From Ascarosepion bandense (taxonomy: Eukaryota > Mollusca > Cephalopoda > Sepiida > Sepiidae): a stretch of DNA of 64,000 nucleotides. Where the stretch lies: contig JBBBDQ010000403.1 in assembly GCA_037127315.1 (NCBI GenBank), forward strand, positions 2,266,001 to 2,330,000. Reading direction: 5' to 3'. Below the pieces are notes generated by a model. It saw only the letters and a list, made by a program, of their open reading frames with translations, was not told where the DNA came from and made no database searches. Positions 1 through 11,515 of this stretch are shown here, piece by piece. A program made the translations under genes and the position numbers. How positions within the stretch are numbered: the first letter of the stretch is position 1; the number at the start of each line of letters is the position of its first letter.

Positions 1-2783
1 AAACTAAAATTCTATAAAATATTATATAATTGCTGAGAATATTAAGTTAAATTTTTAAATTTTACTATTTAGTAAAAAAAAGAAAAAAAAAGAAACTAAA
101 TTTTGACAATTTTATGTTTTAACGTAATTAAAATTCTGGCCCATATGGTCACTACCCTTTTAGTGTTCTTTACAAATTCCAGCTGTCATATCTTTTGTCA
201 CCCGATAACGGAGATAAAAGATGGCTACTGGAGTTAAAGAATTTTTTTATTGTAAATTTCTGGCAGAAAGCAATTGTTACTTGATTGAAATCAGATTAAG
301 ATAAGTTTGAATTTTAAAAATTGACTTAAATGACTTGTCAGCTAGGTATATTTTATTTTTGCAAGATTTTTAAAACAGAAATTTGGCTACTGTTTATTGT
401 GTTGATCAATCAAAATTCAGAAAAACATTAGATTAAAATCAATATAATTTTGGTTTAAAATACACCAGTGTATTTTTCTTTCTGGAATTAAAATTTAATC
501 TCTTGGCTTTCAATTAAAACTAATTTTAATACTTGAAGATAACTTATTTATTTTTAAAATTTTAATTTAAATTTAGGTATCGAAAATGGCTGGAGGTACC
601 TAAAAGCAATTAAAAGCTTATCAAATTAAATAATGTCATACTTTTATTACGTTTTTTTTTTATTTTACCATAAGGAGAAGATTTTCGGAAATAAAGGAAA
701 AAATCCTTAAAAAAAAGATGAGTTACAATACATTCTCCAGTGAGTTCTGCGTTTAACCAATTTTCCTAACAAAATTTTTAATTTCTTAAAATTTCATGAA
801 TTTATGTGGGTGGAGTGTGGGTAACATATAAAATATATATATTTTTACCAAAATTTAAAAAAAATAATTTCATTCATTTGTGAATAAGTCCTGAAAGTTT
901 AATAAAAATACGACAATTATTTGATTTTTGCAAGAATTTCCAAATTAATGTATTTTTCACAGGAAAAAAATGAGTTATTACGTTTTCCATCATAAACTCT
1001 TCTTAGTAAACGATATTTGGTTACTAGGTAACTAAAATCAAAACAAGAACTCGAACGTCTTAAAAGGGATTAAAAATATAAAAAAATACTTTGATCTTTC
1101 TTCTTAATGACAACAAAAATCTTGTTTTTGTTTGATGGAAAAAAACTTCGTTTTTAAGTTTGGGGTCTTTTACGTTGTTTTTTTCGGCGATTTAATAGAA
1201 CTTCACTGCACACCATTTTGTACTTATTCGTTGCTCTCCTTGGTGGTGCACTTGGGTTAGTAAAAAAATAGTTAAAGGACCAGTTTTTTGTTACCATTAC
1301 AAATTGGCTGACCCACTGCCTGTGTGTGATAGACGTGTGGGAAAGAGTACAAGAGTCAAAGAGACAAAAAAACAATGAAAATGAACGTGCCACCGTGTTG
1401 GACATTTTTATGCACGTGCGACTACAAAAAAAAAAACAAACGAAAACAAAACTAAACTAAAACTAATAAAATAGTCAAAAAGAGAGTGAGAATATCATTG
1501 TCTGTTCATAGGCTTAAACTTTAAAGCTATAAATCGGCAATGATATTCTCATGCACATGAAACGAGATTTACACGCTAGAGACAGAGAATGACCAGGAAG
1601 GTTTCAAGGCTTTCCCTGTCTTCGTCATAAATCTCATGTCCTGTGCATCACATATGATGCGCACAGGACGGGCAAAAAGCAACCCACAAGTGAGCGCGTT
1701 TGGCAGAGCCAAGTGTTTTTGTGTAAACCACATCTTTCTTTCTCTTTTTTTAAAAAAATTATTTAAACAACGCCACCTTTTATTAGTAGGAGAATTCCTT
1801 TGGCAGATAAAGCACTTAATTCAACAAGCTCTTTTATGGTTTTTTTAGCCTTTTAGTTTTACTTTTGTAATTTAAATTAAGTATTAGAATCGTTAGATTT
1901 GCCAAAGAGAAATATCGGACACTTCAAATTTAAATGTCAACAATTTCTTCAAATTTATGTTCCATGCGTTAATATAATTTTATTTCAATTTTATACGAAT
2001 TACGGAAGATATGGTGAGATTTTTAACCGCCCAAATCCGGAAGGGACACGGTCTTAAAAAAATGTTAGTCTTTTCTTCTTTCAATCCTTATTATAAATTT
2101 CGTGGTTTGGCGAAATGAGCATTAATCAGTTGGTTGATATGTCAAGATAAAATTTTTAAAAAAGTTTGCATTGTTTTATATGACTAAGACCAAAAAAAAT
2201 TTACCTTAATTCCAACGTGACTGGAAGTTCAGCCATAGCTTGAGAGATCTATTATTTTTAACTTCTAAATTGAAGAGTAGCATAACGTGATTATCTCCCT
2301 TAGATTAGTTTGTAGCTGCACGGATATTGGAAAATATTTTCAGCTTTTTTTTTTTTAAATTAATTTATAAACTTAACGTCGATTTAAAATAAAACCGAAG
2401 AAATTTATATTTCGCATTATAATTATTCCTATTAGAAACTAATATAAATAATACAAAAAAAAACCCGTATCTGTCGGAAAAGCAGTGGGAGGTGATTTCC
2501 TGGTTACAAAAAAAAAAAACTGACGGTGATAAAAACATAGATATGAAAATTATAAAATTTTATGATACAGAAAATTTTCGGATGGTAATTTAAAATAAGA
2601 AATAATTAAAAAGAAGGAAGAAGAAATATGCCAATATGAGAAGGAAAATATAAATTTTCCGTTTTATTCAAAGTTATCCCCCATTAAAGAGCCATACAAT
2701 ATCGTATCATTTTTTTAACATAAGGATTTAGATATTTTGTGCATTGTCCAGATTGTTCTTGGGAGTGACTGTGTACTGAGTTT

Positions 2784-2785
<2 letters not shown>
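1..2785. other. AT-rich non-coding DNA with faint dispersed repeats
   Basis: No convincing gene. The stretch near 405-620 resembles 24140-24330 (shared words such as TGGAGGTACnTAAAAGC and CAATATAATTT). The stretch near 1040-1110 resembles 14190-14260 (AACGTnnTAAAAnGGATTAAAA, then ATCTTTCnTCTTAATnA). These are probably decayed copies of one or more transposons that I cannot classify. The two short open frames (1154-1405 minus, 1636-1848 plus) show no recognisable domain. Confidence 0.5.
1638..1669. repeat. Short hairpin
   Basis: GTCCTGTG-CATCA is followed after about 4 bases by TGATGCGCACAGGAC. The arms pair completely apart from a 2-base bulge. It lies at the end of a larger imperfect inverted repeat (ATGCACA...GAGATTTA near 1550 against TAAATCTCATGT near 1628). 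Function unknown. Confidence 0.55.
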
Positions 2786-2786
<1 letters not shown>

Positions 2787-2846
<60 letters not shown>

Positions 2847-2856
2847 AGTACATTCA

Positions 2857-2889
<33 letters not shown>

Positions 2890-2900
2890 GAGTATATTCA

Positions 2901-2938
<38 letters not shown>

Positions 2939-2953
2939 AGTATATTCATATCA

Positions 2954-2990
<37 letters not shown>

Positions 2991-3001
2991 GAGTATATTC
3001 A

Positions 3002-3069
<68 letters not shown>

Positions 3070-3085
3070 ATATCTATCTATATCA

Positions 3086-3132
<47 letters not shown>
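2787..3132. repeat. (TATC)n tetranucleotide array
   Basis: About 345 bp of TATC repeats, broken at fairly regular places by AAGTACATTCATA or GAGTATATTCATA-like interruptions. This suggests expansion of a longer interrupted unit as well as the plain tetranucleotide. Confidence 0.95.
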
Positions 3133-3138
3133 TTAAGT

Positions 3139-3305
3139 CACCATCTGTAATCACCTGACCCGCTTGGAAATGCCAGGTGCTGTAAGCTTGGATGTACGGG
3201 TAAGTGTAATTGATAACGGCTCGGAATTGTAAATCGGAGTCGTGTTCGTTATATTCACTTCCGCGAAAATACTATTGGGAAAGTGTGAATCTTGCCCCCC
3301 ACCTG
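3139..3305 (+). mobile_element. Old 5S-tRNA composite SINE relic
   Basis: The segment begins with the 3' end of a 5S rRNA-like sequence (GACCCGCTTGGAAATGCCAGG, then TGCTGTAAGC). It passes directly into a decayed tRNA-like unit (GGATGTACGGG..., AACGGCTCGGAATTG, AAATCGGAG) and the body words ATATTCACTT and ATTGGGAAAG. Order and spacing match the better copies at 13845-14178 and 48439-48775. It is clearly much older and probably inert. Confidence 0.65.
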
Positions 3306-5014
3306 TAATAGGTTAATTTAATTAGTAGAACATGTATCAGTAACTCCTTATTATCTCCAAAAATTCTAACAATCTAAGACTGTTTTTTGACTTTAAATTA
3401 TAGCGGGTATCTCTTCTCTTATTTCATTTGTAGTGAGGGGTAGTAGGATTCCGTAGCATGTTAACGGAATTTGGCCTTGTGGGAAGATAACCCACTATAA
3501 TTCATAAATTCAAGAAAGGCAATTTTTGAGTGTAAAATAACATTTATACATATATACATTTCAATCAATGTTTTACAAAATAAGTAACGCTTGAAATAAA
3601 AGTTCAACGGAGGTCAAAGAGTTCATGAAAGGTAATGATGATCTGAAAGAAAAGAATTTTCATTTTCAAGTTGCCGTTTCGAAGGTCAATGAGTCAGTGA
3701 GTTAGTTTGTGTGGAATGTCTTAGAAAAGGTCAGTTAGTACTTTGAGAACAGGGGAGGAAGAAGAAGGCGAGCATAGTAGCAGCTTGACATAAGTCAAGG
3801 AAGAAACTAATTACACTCTTCTCCTCTGTCTGTGCTTGTCTGTCTTTTTGATGCTTAGTCTCTGCTTTTTCTAACAGCATTTTTGGATCAACTGGCTCGT
3901 TTCGAATTTCTTCCTTGTATTTGAATCCGGGCTTCTCATTGGTTGGTAAATAAAATTCGCGATGGCTCGCGAAATGGTAATTTGATATATGATTTTTATT
4001 TTTCATCCGGAACATCTGCGCAGATCCGGATGTGTACGACGATTTTTATTCATTTGACTTTTAGTTGTGAGAGAGCACACATCCGGTTCGTCGCTTTTGT
4101 TCGGTTGGTATCACCACAAAATAACCAGCAAAATCCACCTCTTCCTCCAAGCAATGGGTTAATTAGTAGAGTTTGCATCACAAATTATAATCACCCCCAA
4201 AATTCTAAAAATGCAAAGCATTTCCTGACTGTAAATAATCTGAGAAAGGTTAATAACCAGTAAAAAAACAACAAAAAATATTCTGTAGTTATTGGACTGT
4301 TGATACTTTTAGGTCTGTCCATTTTTCGATAAGTATTTTTTTTTTGTTAACTTTCTATCGGGCTGTTAACCATACATGCTGCACTGAAGATGAGCGAATC
4401 AGTTCGTTATCAGAGAAAGAAGGTCTCTAGAATTCAACATTCACAGAACACAATGAAGGCAAGGAAATCAGATAGTATAGGATACAAATCCTATATCGTT
4501 TCAACAAATAAGGAAACCAAAAAAATAACTAGATTTGCATACCCACAAAATCGGATCAGAATGACTGAAAACATTTTGGAAAAACCAGACCAAAGCAAAT
4601 TTCACAAGCCGGTGTGAAAATTAAAATTCTGGATACTGATTGGACAGGAAATAGCAAATGAAACTATGACCCTGCAAATTTTCTTAACACCTAAAAAATA
4701 GTTTTGCAATCGAAGCGGTTCATGTGATTAGATTTCACTACTTATCCACGTTTTTTGACCGGCCCAAACTGTCTGATGGGAGCTGGGATCTGATAAGGAC
4801 ATCGCCACAATGTAAGGGAGAAATTTCAAATCGCCGAACCTGACAAGTCTCGTCGACATACATTCGTTCTTTCTCTACTTTCTATTTTCCTTGCTTTGTC
4901 TTCGCTCACTCGCCGTCAAAGAAACAACAGCAACAACAGCAACAACGGCAAAACATTTTCAACTGACTTCAAAGCAATTCAACACCGATAAGTACATTTC
5001 CCTCTTATCTGTTA
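3306..5014. other. Non-coding DNA, probable decayed LTR-type repeat
   Basis: Open frames at 3731-4015 (minus), 3943-4263 (plus) and 4390-4617 (plus) show no domain that I recognise. Two stretches resemble each other (near 3307-3370 and 4145-4215: GGTTAAT...AATTAGTAGA...CCAAAAATTCTAA), so this is probably old repeat sequence. A Helitron has inserted at 5015. Confidence 0.4.
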
Positions 5015-5408
5015 CTAGCAGTATAACCCGGCGTTGCTCGGGTGTAATGAAAGCTTTAAAACTAATCCATGATCCTGGAGCTCAGACTCTTTGGACGTTG
5101 GCACAAAAGACTAAAAAGCAATAGGTGTTTCCAGTTAAAGCGAAACCGTAGACTGAAAGAAAAATGAATGGATGTAAGTGAAATTTTTATTTCCTGGTAT
5201 CGATATCAAATAAGTTGTTTTCGTCGTAAACTGAATTTTGAAGTTTTTGATACCATTTACTCAGAGGACTTAGTTTTTGATACCATTTACTCAGAGGACT
5301 TATTTAAGTCCTCTGAGTAAATGGTATCATGGCTGAGACTAAGAACTACAATTATACCTACTTAGAGCCAAACCCGAAGCAAAAACTAAAATTAAGGGGC
5401 TGAAAGAA

Positions 5409-5456
<48 letters not shown>

Positions 5457-5774
5457 CTTGCCTTATATATATATATATTATCGATTTTCTGCACTATTGT
5501 AAGAACTGCAGCCTTTAAAATTCTGAATATGAGTATATCAAATTGATTAAAATCGGACCACTCCTTCTATAACCCGATTGTTTTGATTATCGATTTTCGA
5601 TATTCATCGGGGGTACCTCGACACAAAACTTAGTTAAGAACACTTGCAGATGCTTATAGTACAACTGTGTAAATTTTCAAGAAAATCGGTTCAGCCGTTT
5701 CGGAGTTTATAGGTAACGGACACACAGACATACATACACACACAGACAAAGTTCCATTTATAAATAAGTTTAGA
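5015..5774 (-). mobile_element. Non-autonomous Helitron-like element, copy 1
   Basis: On the minus strand the element begins TCTAAACTTATTTATAAATG and ends with a short hairpin (CCCGAGCAACGCCGGG, one base different here) a few bases before CTAG. It sits between A and T, the Helitron insertion signature. Conserved inner words include GAACCGATTTTCTTGAAAAT, GGAGTGGTCCGATTTTAATC and TTCATTTTTCTTTCAGTC. A (CA)n block (5410-5454) and a TA block lie at positions that carry microsatellites in the other copies. No Rep/helicase is encoded. A 25-bp segment has been copied in inverted orientation near 5278-5329. Confidence 0.8.
5278..5329. repeat. Inverted duplication forming a hairpin inside Helitron copy 1
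   Basis: Left arm 5278-5302 is the exact reverse complement of right arm 5305-5329 (25 of 25), with a 2-base spacer. The left arm is also part of a 30-bp unit repeated directly (5243-5272 and 5273-5302). Other copies of this Helitron have only the right arm, so the left-hand units are additions. Confidence 0.9.
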
Positions 5775-6011
5775 TTTGTCACTTACACTCTCTTTTTCAC
5801 CTTAAATTGATCGTCCCTTTTTCTTTTTTCACCTGCTTGGCGGACACAAAAAGAAAGAGAAGAACAAGACATGGCAATTTCACAACTACGAACCCTTGAT
5901 TCCTTTTGTAGTGAATAAAACAAATTCTAGATTTAAAAATTCAAATGCTAAGCACTGACTCGTTGATTTTGTTAGAAATAAACGAGTTTTCTCGAATTTA
6001 CAAACTTTGCT

Positions 6012-6067
<56 letters not shown>

Positions 6068-6699
6068 CTCGTTAAATTTCACATCACGACGCGAAAGGTT
6101 TTCGGCTAATAGAAAACTAGGAAACATCTAAAAACAAAATAGAAAGGCCAGAACCACATCCGGGAAGTGAATTCCCAAATGACCCTTTGGAGCCCCATAA
6201 AAGACGGAGCAAAATCGGATGTCGCCAGAATGAAAGCGATCTTTATCATTACCTCTCTTTTTCTCTCTCACCTTCCTCTTCTTCATCGTTCGCCTTTCAA
6301 CGCCTTCCTTTTCGCAATTCACCCTGAGCAATAATTTCAAAGACACTTCTACTCAAAGATAGCGCTCACACGTACATACATACATACATACATACATACA
6401 TACATACGTTCCTGCCTACGTACATATAAACTTACTCTTGCAAAAAGTACTACGAACTCTTGATACCCTTAACTTTTTAATACTGTTTCTCATTGAACGT
6501 TAACAATTCATGTTATTCTTTTCCATTAATTAATTTCTATTTAAACATGCAAAAGGTATACTTTTATTCTTCCACAAATTCCCATCTCCAATCGTCTGAT
6601 GATAGCGAATAATCCTAAGTTTTAGGGAGTTCGGTTATGTACGACACAAGGCGAATTTAATAAACATTAACCATCTCCCTACTGCTTCACTGTAACTCA
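5775..6699 (+). mobile_element. LTR-like repeat (same family as 16096-16721), plus microsatellites
   Basis: The right part shares the signature of the solo-LTR family. There is a TATA-like CCATAAAAGACGG near 6196, then GATACCCTTAACTTT, a polyadenylation-like region before TCTATTTAAACATGCAAAA, and a closing hairpin GGGAGTTCGGTTATG...CATTAACCATCTCCCTAC. It ends near 6690 in ...CTGCTTCA. The left end is unclear. (CA)n lies at 6014-6064 and a CATA array at 6371-6408. The short minus-strand frame at 6128-6346 is probably accidental. Confidence 0.55.
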
Positions 6700-7376
6700 A
6701 CACTACGACACATTCTTTTTTTGAACATTTATCTAGTTAGTAATTTCATTATCCTTCATAGAAACTTAGCGATGAAAATGTGTCTTATAAATGCAAAGTT
6801 CATATAATTATGTACGAATAAATCCTCTCCCTTTTACTGTCAAGCAAAAAGCATGTAAACAAAACATTTTGTTGAAAAAGTTGTTTTTAAATGAGTTCAA
6901 AGGATATGTCTTTAAAGGTTAAAGGTTTTGTTCCTTTGAGTGAATATAATATTGAGTGAATGAATGAATATATAATTGAGTAAGTTGTAATTTTGTGTTC
7001 GTGTTAAGAGGTTCTTCGTAAAATTCAACTGTTAATAGTCGAGTAGACATCAGTGGCACTTGATTGAAGTAACAATGCTTCAGACGAAAGTATCCTCTTT
7101 ATATACAATATGATAGGATCAATAACACTTGTTCACATTTCTGGCGGGATACGTAACTAAACATGTTCTGTGACGAGTTCTCACGTGCTTCATATTTTCT
7201 GACCAATCAGTGAAGACTAGCTCGAAATTCAAATTTTAAATTTTCCGAACCAGCTCTCGTTCTGAAGCAAATATAATATGGTTACGATTTTTTTTTTTTA
7301 TCTGGATTCATAACATATGTAAATTGTCGTAAATGCTTTTTTTTATTTAGTATTGCAAAGTGAATTCCACACACTG

Positions 7377-7660
7377 AAAACATATAAATGTTTGTTATTT
7401 TGCCATCTATCAGTCGTCCTGGGTATGGCGATAAACTACACCGACAGCAAGGTTCCTGATGGAGAGATTTTGAGGAGCGTGGTGCTCTTAACTGCAGTTG
7501 TTCCTAGGTCAACCCTGGCCCATGGTGGTAGCATCTGTTAGGGTCCCAGCTATGGGCAAATAGTGAACTCCCAAATAAAAATCAACAGTACATTTTTATA
7601 ATAAAATGAGCAACAATATATTTTTATAGCAAAATAACAATCAATACAACACTAAAATTG
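7377..7660 (+). repeat. Unclassified dispersed repeat, copy 1
   Basis: TCGTCCTGGGTATGGCGATAA, then CAGCAAGGTTCCTGATGG, ATTTTGAGGAG and AGCTATGGGCAAATAGTGAA, followed by AT-rich words of the AATACATTTTTATAGnAAAA type. The same words in the same order occur at 25410-25850, so this is a dispersed family. The 62-aa frame at 7353-7541 falls in it and is not a credible gene. Confidence 0.6.
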
Positions 7661-7999
7661 ATGTAATGAATATGCATACACCTTGGTTCCCCCTTACAGT
7701 AATATGATTGGCTGGTGTCAGTCATAAATACAGATTAGGTGGGGACGCCTAGGACTACGCCTATTGGAACGCCTATTGACCACGCCTATTGCATAAGCCG
7801 TACGCCGAAGCATACTGCATACGACTGCGACGAGCACCAGTCCATTACGGCTACTTGCTAGATTGTCCTACCCAGTTACATTTATATATATATATATCTT
7901 TCCAGGACATATAAAATATATATGAAAATACATTTTTATAGTAATGTGAAGCCCCACTCTGAGATAAAAATAAATTACAATTTTAACATCGCATCATAT

Positions 8000-8787
8000 G
8001 CAATAATTTACTCTTCGCATAGCATATGAGTGCAGAAAAAAGTATCAGCTACAGTTTAGCAATCGCACTATATATTTTATTATTAAGTACAAAAACTTAA
8101 CCATTTCAGCACAGACTCGGATTCAATTTTGAATTTGTTTTCGGTCGTCGCTCATTGGTTTAGAAATCACAAGCACACGAGAACACGTTTAGAAGTAAAT
8201 TCCGCCAAAATCTTACGATGTGTCCCGGAGCCTATTCCAGTTTCTATAAAAGGAAGAAACTTAACAAGAACCTTCACTTTGCGATGAGGAAGCCAAAGAC
8301 GTCCACGCCATTTGCCATGTAACAGACAGGAGCACAACCGCTCACTTCATTCGCCATGAGACGCGAAGCGGAATCCCCGAGTGAAAAATTTACTTTTGAA
8401 TGCTTATCAAGTTAAAGTAATATTCTTAACAAGTATTATTTGCCCATCACTCACTCACTCACTCACTCACTCACTCACTTCAATAGACATGCACCAATAT
8501 AATATCAAAGGAACATTCATTACTACCATGTTAATCTTTTTCTACACTCACACATTTCGTTACAACTACGAACTCTGGATTCATTTAACTTCGTATTATA
8601 TTTTCTCTTAGATCATTTACACAGTAATTTCACTTTCTAAAATTGATGTTCTGTAAATAAAATTTCACTTATGCATACAAACAAGACGGTTTTTCCCTTT
8701 GTTCAACTTTCTGATATTTTAAATTGTGGGGACTTTGGTTGTGTTTGGCACAAGGCCAATTTTATAAATATCACCGAGGCCCCTACA
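8000..8787 (+). mobile_element. Old LTR-like copy with conserved 3' hairpin
   Basis: A TATA box (TCTATAAAAGG near 8244), a polyadenylation signal (GTAAATAAAATTTC near 8655) and a terminal hairpin (GTGGGGACTTTGGTTGTG ... ATCACCGAGGCCCCTAC, 8726-8786) give the same layout as the solo LTRs at 15306 and 16096, at high divergence. An (ACTC)n block is at 8448-8479. The left boundary is not determined. Confidence 0.5.
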
Positions 8788-9068
8788 GTAACATTATCAA
8801 TAATACATGTTTTAAATTAACATTTTATCTATAAACGATATATCTAAAAAAACATTTAATCGATAGGTGTAATGAGAAAGTATCAAAAAGTTTAAGTCTA
8901 AAATATCTGTAATTGAAAGCAAAAATACTTATAAAATATTTAGATTTAAAAATTAGGTAGAGACAGCGACGGTCCCAGGTATTCATATCGTGAGGGCATC
9001 CAATCCAAGAGTGAGATAAAAATTTAATTTATATTTAATTTGAATAAAGTTTTTATTTCATGTTTCAC

Positions 9069-9158
9069 CTGTTTTTTACGTATTTAAAATGTTTTCATTT
9101 GTTTTTTACGTATTTAAAATGTTTTCATTTGTTTTTTACGTATTTAAAATGTTTTCAA
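9069..9158. repeat. 30-bp tandem repeat, three copies
   Basis: Three nearly identical units of GTTTTTTACGTATTTAAAAT plus GTTTTCATTT, followed by a run of C. Confidence 0.9.
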
Positions 9159-9284
9159 TAGTCCCCCCCCCTCTACTTGAGTTTTTGTGGGGATACAATC
9201 AAGGAGTTGGTTCCAGGTATCACCAAATCTCTGCATATTATTGTCTATAGATGTCAATATACCGCTAAACAAAATCAACCAACC

Positions 9285-9570
9285 ATTTCATCATCATCAG
9301 CATTTATCCATCACACCCAGATGGTGCATAGGGCAGTAACTTTTGTTGCTGTTTCTGTAACAAATTGTTTTTTTACGGGGCAGGGTTGTTAGCCCTGCAC
9401 CCAACCCCAAAACCTGGAGGACTGGTGGACCATTCTTGGTCTTTATGTTTACAGCACCTGGTATTCCCAAATGATCACTCATTAAGTACTGACCAGGCTC
9501 AATGTTGCTTAACTTCGGGAATCGGTGTATTCAACAAGATATAGTCGTAGACTAATCAACCATTTACCAG
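9285..9570 (-). mobile_element. 5S rRNA-headed SINE with a different body
   Basis: On the minus strand a nearly full-length 5S rRNA-like head (9450-9560) has the recognisable blocks GTTGAATACACCG, GAAGTTAAGCAAC, CAGTACTTAATGAGTGATC and GGGAATACCAGGTGCTGTAA, which include the 5S internal promoter region. It is followed by a body unlike the tRNA-linked SINE at 13845: CAGTCCTCCAGGTTTTGGGG, GCAGGGCTAACAACCCTGCC and AACAGCAACAAAAGTTACTG, and a (GATGAT)-type tail. It is therefore a 5S-derived SINE (SINE3 class in the general sense), not a working 5S gene. Confidence 0.75.
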
Positions 9571-9715
9571 GATATTATTTATGAGTGAAAACAGTTTATA
9601 CTTAGTAATTTCTATTATTAATTTAACATGATAAGGCAAGATAGATATTCAATTTCAATTGATGGGCACATTCTGAAGCTAATGGGTTATCCCGAGTGTC
9701 CACGCTCGGGTTCTA

Positions 9716-10640
9716 CATGTTAAGCCTGATCTTGTGTCACAGCCTGTCTCAGTGAGTAGATATGGGTAAATACTAGCTTTACGTGGCCCAGAAGAAGACT
9801 ATGCTCAAAGTGTAGAATCTATTCCAGCAGCCGACAGCCAACCCACAGCTACAGTCATCAGCAACAATTCCAGCTAGTCAACCATCATCATTTCTAGCTT
9901 GTCATTAGCCGTCGCTAGAGTAGGCATCCAGCTCTTGCCTCACCAGCCATCACCTGTAGGCATCCAACTCCTGCCGCTTCCACTACTTTGCAACGGACTT
10001 CCTTTTCTAGCCATTCTCGCTAACAGCAACTATATGCAATAAACTCCTTTTCAGGACGACGCTATCCAGCGACTACAAACTGTTCTTTTCAGGACAACTC
10101 TCTTCAGCGACTACCAAAACTGCAAAATTTATTTAAAAATAAATTGAATACACAACGGAAATTGTTAATGAATGTATTTGGGTGTCCCTTACAACAACAG
10201 GACACTCAGTCTGCGATAAGTACTATTTCTATATTTCTTCTTTCTTACCCTGTCGCCGACCTACCAGAAAGAGGAGGGAACATAAGACTTTACATTCTGC
10301 TACTACACAACCATGAACTCTAATCTTCTGCGGACATTTTAAATCCTTACATTTCTCTTTGAACAATTTTAGCTACAAAACTGCATGCATTTTCTCAATG
10401 ACCATTTTTCTTTACACAAATGTGTTATAGTGTTCAGCTAACAAAATTCCACTTACATTTTTCTTACAATTTTGTCATTCTGTTAATAAATCTTAACTTT
10501 AATGTACACACGAAACATTTTATCCTTTCACATTTCATCATCCAACCTACAACCTTCTGATATATAAATTGTGGAGACTTCGGACGTGTTTGGCCCAATT
10601 TACCAAGCATCACCGAGGCCTCTACACGTGCACGAAAGTA
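9716..10640 (+). mobile_element. LTR-like sequences, boundaries uncertain
   Basis: The part up to about 10196 looks like one LTR (starts TGTTAAGCC, carries GCAATAAACTCC, ends CCCTTACAACA). The part to 10630 is a relic of the hairpin-ended family: TTAATAAATCTTAACTT, then GTGGAGACTTCGGACGTG ... CATCACCGAGGCCTCTAC. No target duplication could be settled for either. Confidence 0.4.
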
Positions 10641-10880
10641 ACAGGCTTCTGCATGTTGAATTTGTTCCTCTCTTTCATTTGTTGCTGCTGGCCATTTGAG
10701 GAAGAAAGGTAGAGGTGAAAGAGAGAGTGGAATAATTGTCGTCTGTTTCTTTGAATGTATAAACAGGCATAGAAGGAGAGAGATAGAACGCAGCACGAGA
10801 GAGAACATGAGAGTGAGAAAAGCGTGTTAATGTGGATTGGAAGATCCGGTTGTTAAATGCGACACTCTTTCTTTTGTTGC

Positions 10881-10881
<1 letters not shown>

Positions 10882-10936
<55 letters not shown>
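10882..10936. repeat. (GA)n microsatellite
   Basis: About 55 bp of pure GA. On the minus strand it produces a Ser-Leu repeat in an otherwise unremarkable open frame. Confidence 0.95.
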
Positions 10937-10940
<4 letters not shown>

Positions 10941-11289
10941 AGAAATACATGTCCCTGAGACATAAGTTTAGAAGTTCATGTTTGTGTAGCAGCGGATTGT
11001 AAAGGCTTTGTTCCTTCCTCTTTTTAGTAGGTCGCGACAGGTTAAGAGAAAGAGAAGGCAAAACAAATAAAAGAGCACGTGTCCATTTGGTTGTATGTTG
11101 TCCTCTTTAGCGGCGTGGTGTGAAAATGAAGAAGAGGACGTTGAAAGTGAAGGCGAATGAAACTGTAGCGTGCCCTACGTCCGGGTTGGCGTGGAGTGAA
11201 AAAGATGAAAAGAAAATGTGCAGGGAAGGCGAGTCAGCTTGAAGTTTCTTCTTTACATGGTGAGATGCTGTCAGCTTTTGCTTCCACCT

Positions 11290-11515
11290 GACGGACTGAC
11301 TGTAAACGGTCAGGGGACATCTTTAAATATTGAATTCTGGTCACGTGGGGAGGCTCCCAGAACGATTTTTTCTTTAGCTGTGAAAAAAAACAAAAACAAA
11401 AAAAAACAAAAAAAAAAAACAAAAAAAAAAACAAAAAAAAAACCAAAACGTTTCGCTGACGTATTTTGAATTTCTCGATTTGTTTACCAATCAGGATCCA
11501 GAGAATTGCTTTTCA
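11290..11515 (-). mobile_element. LTR fragment related to 28725-29291
   Basis: Shares TTTAAATATTGAAT, CAC(G/A)TGGGG, TTTAGCTGTG, TGACGTATTTTGAATTT and CCAATCAGGATCCAGAG with the U3-like part of the LTR at 28725-29291, in the same orientation. It is interrupted by an A-rich (CAAAA)-like tract at 11383-11445. Confidence 0.55.

Noticed and set aside
3731..4015. A 94-aa minus-strand protein
   Set aside because: No recognised domain, no splice context, and it lies in sequence that looks like old repeats. It is left as unassigned.
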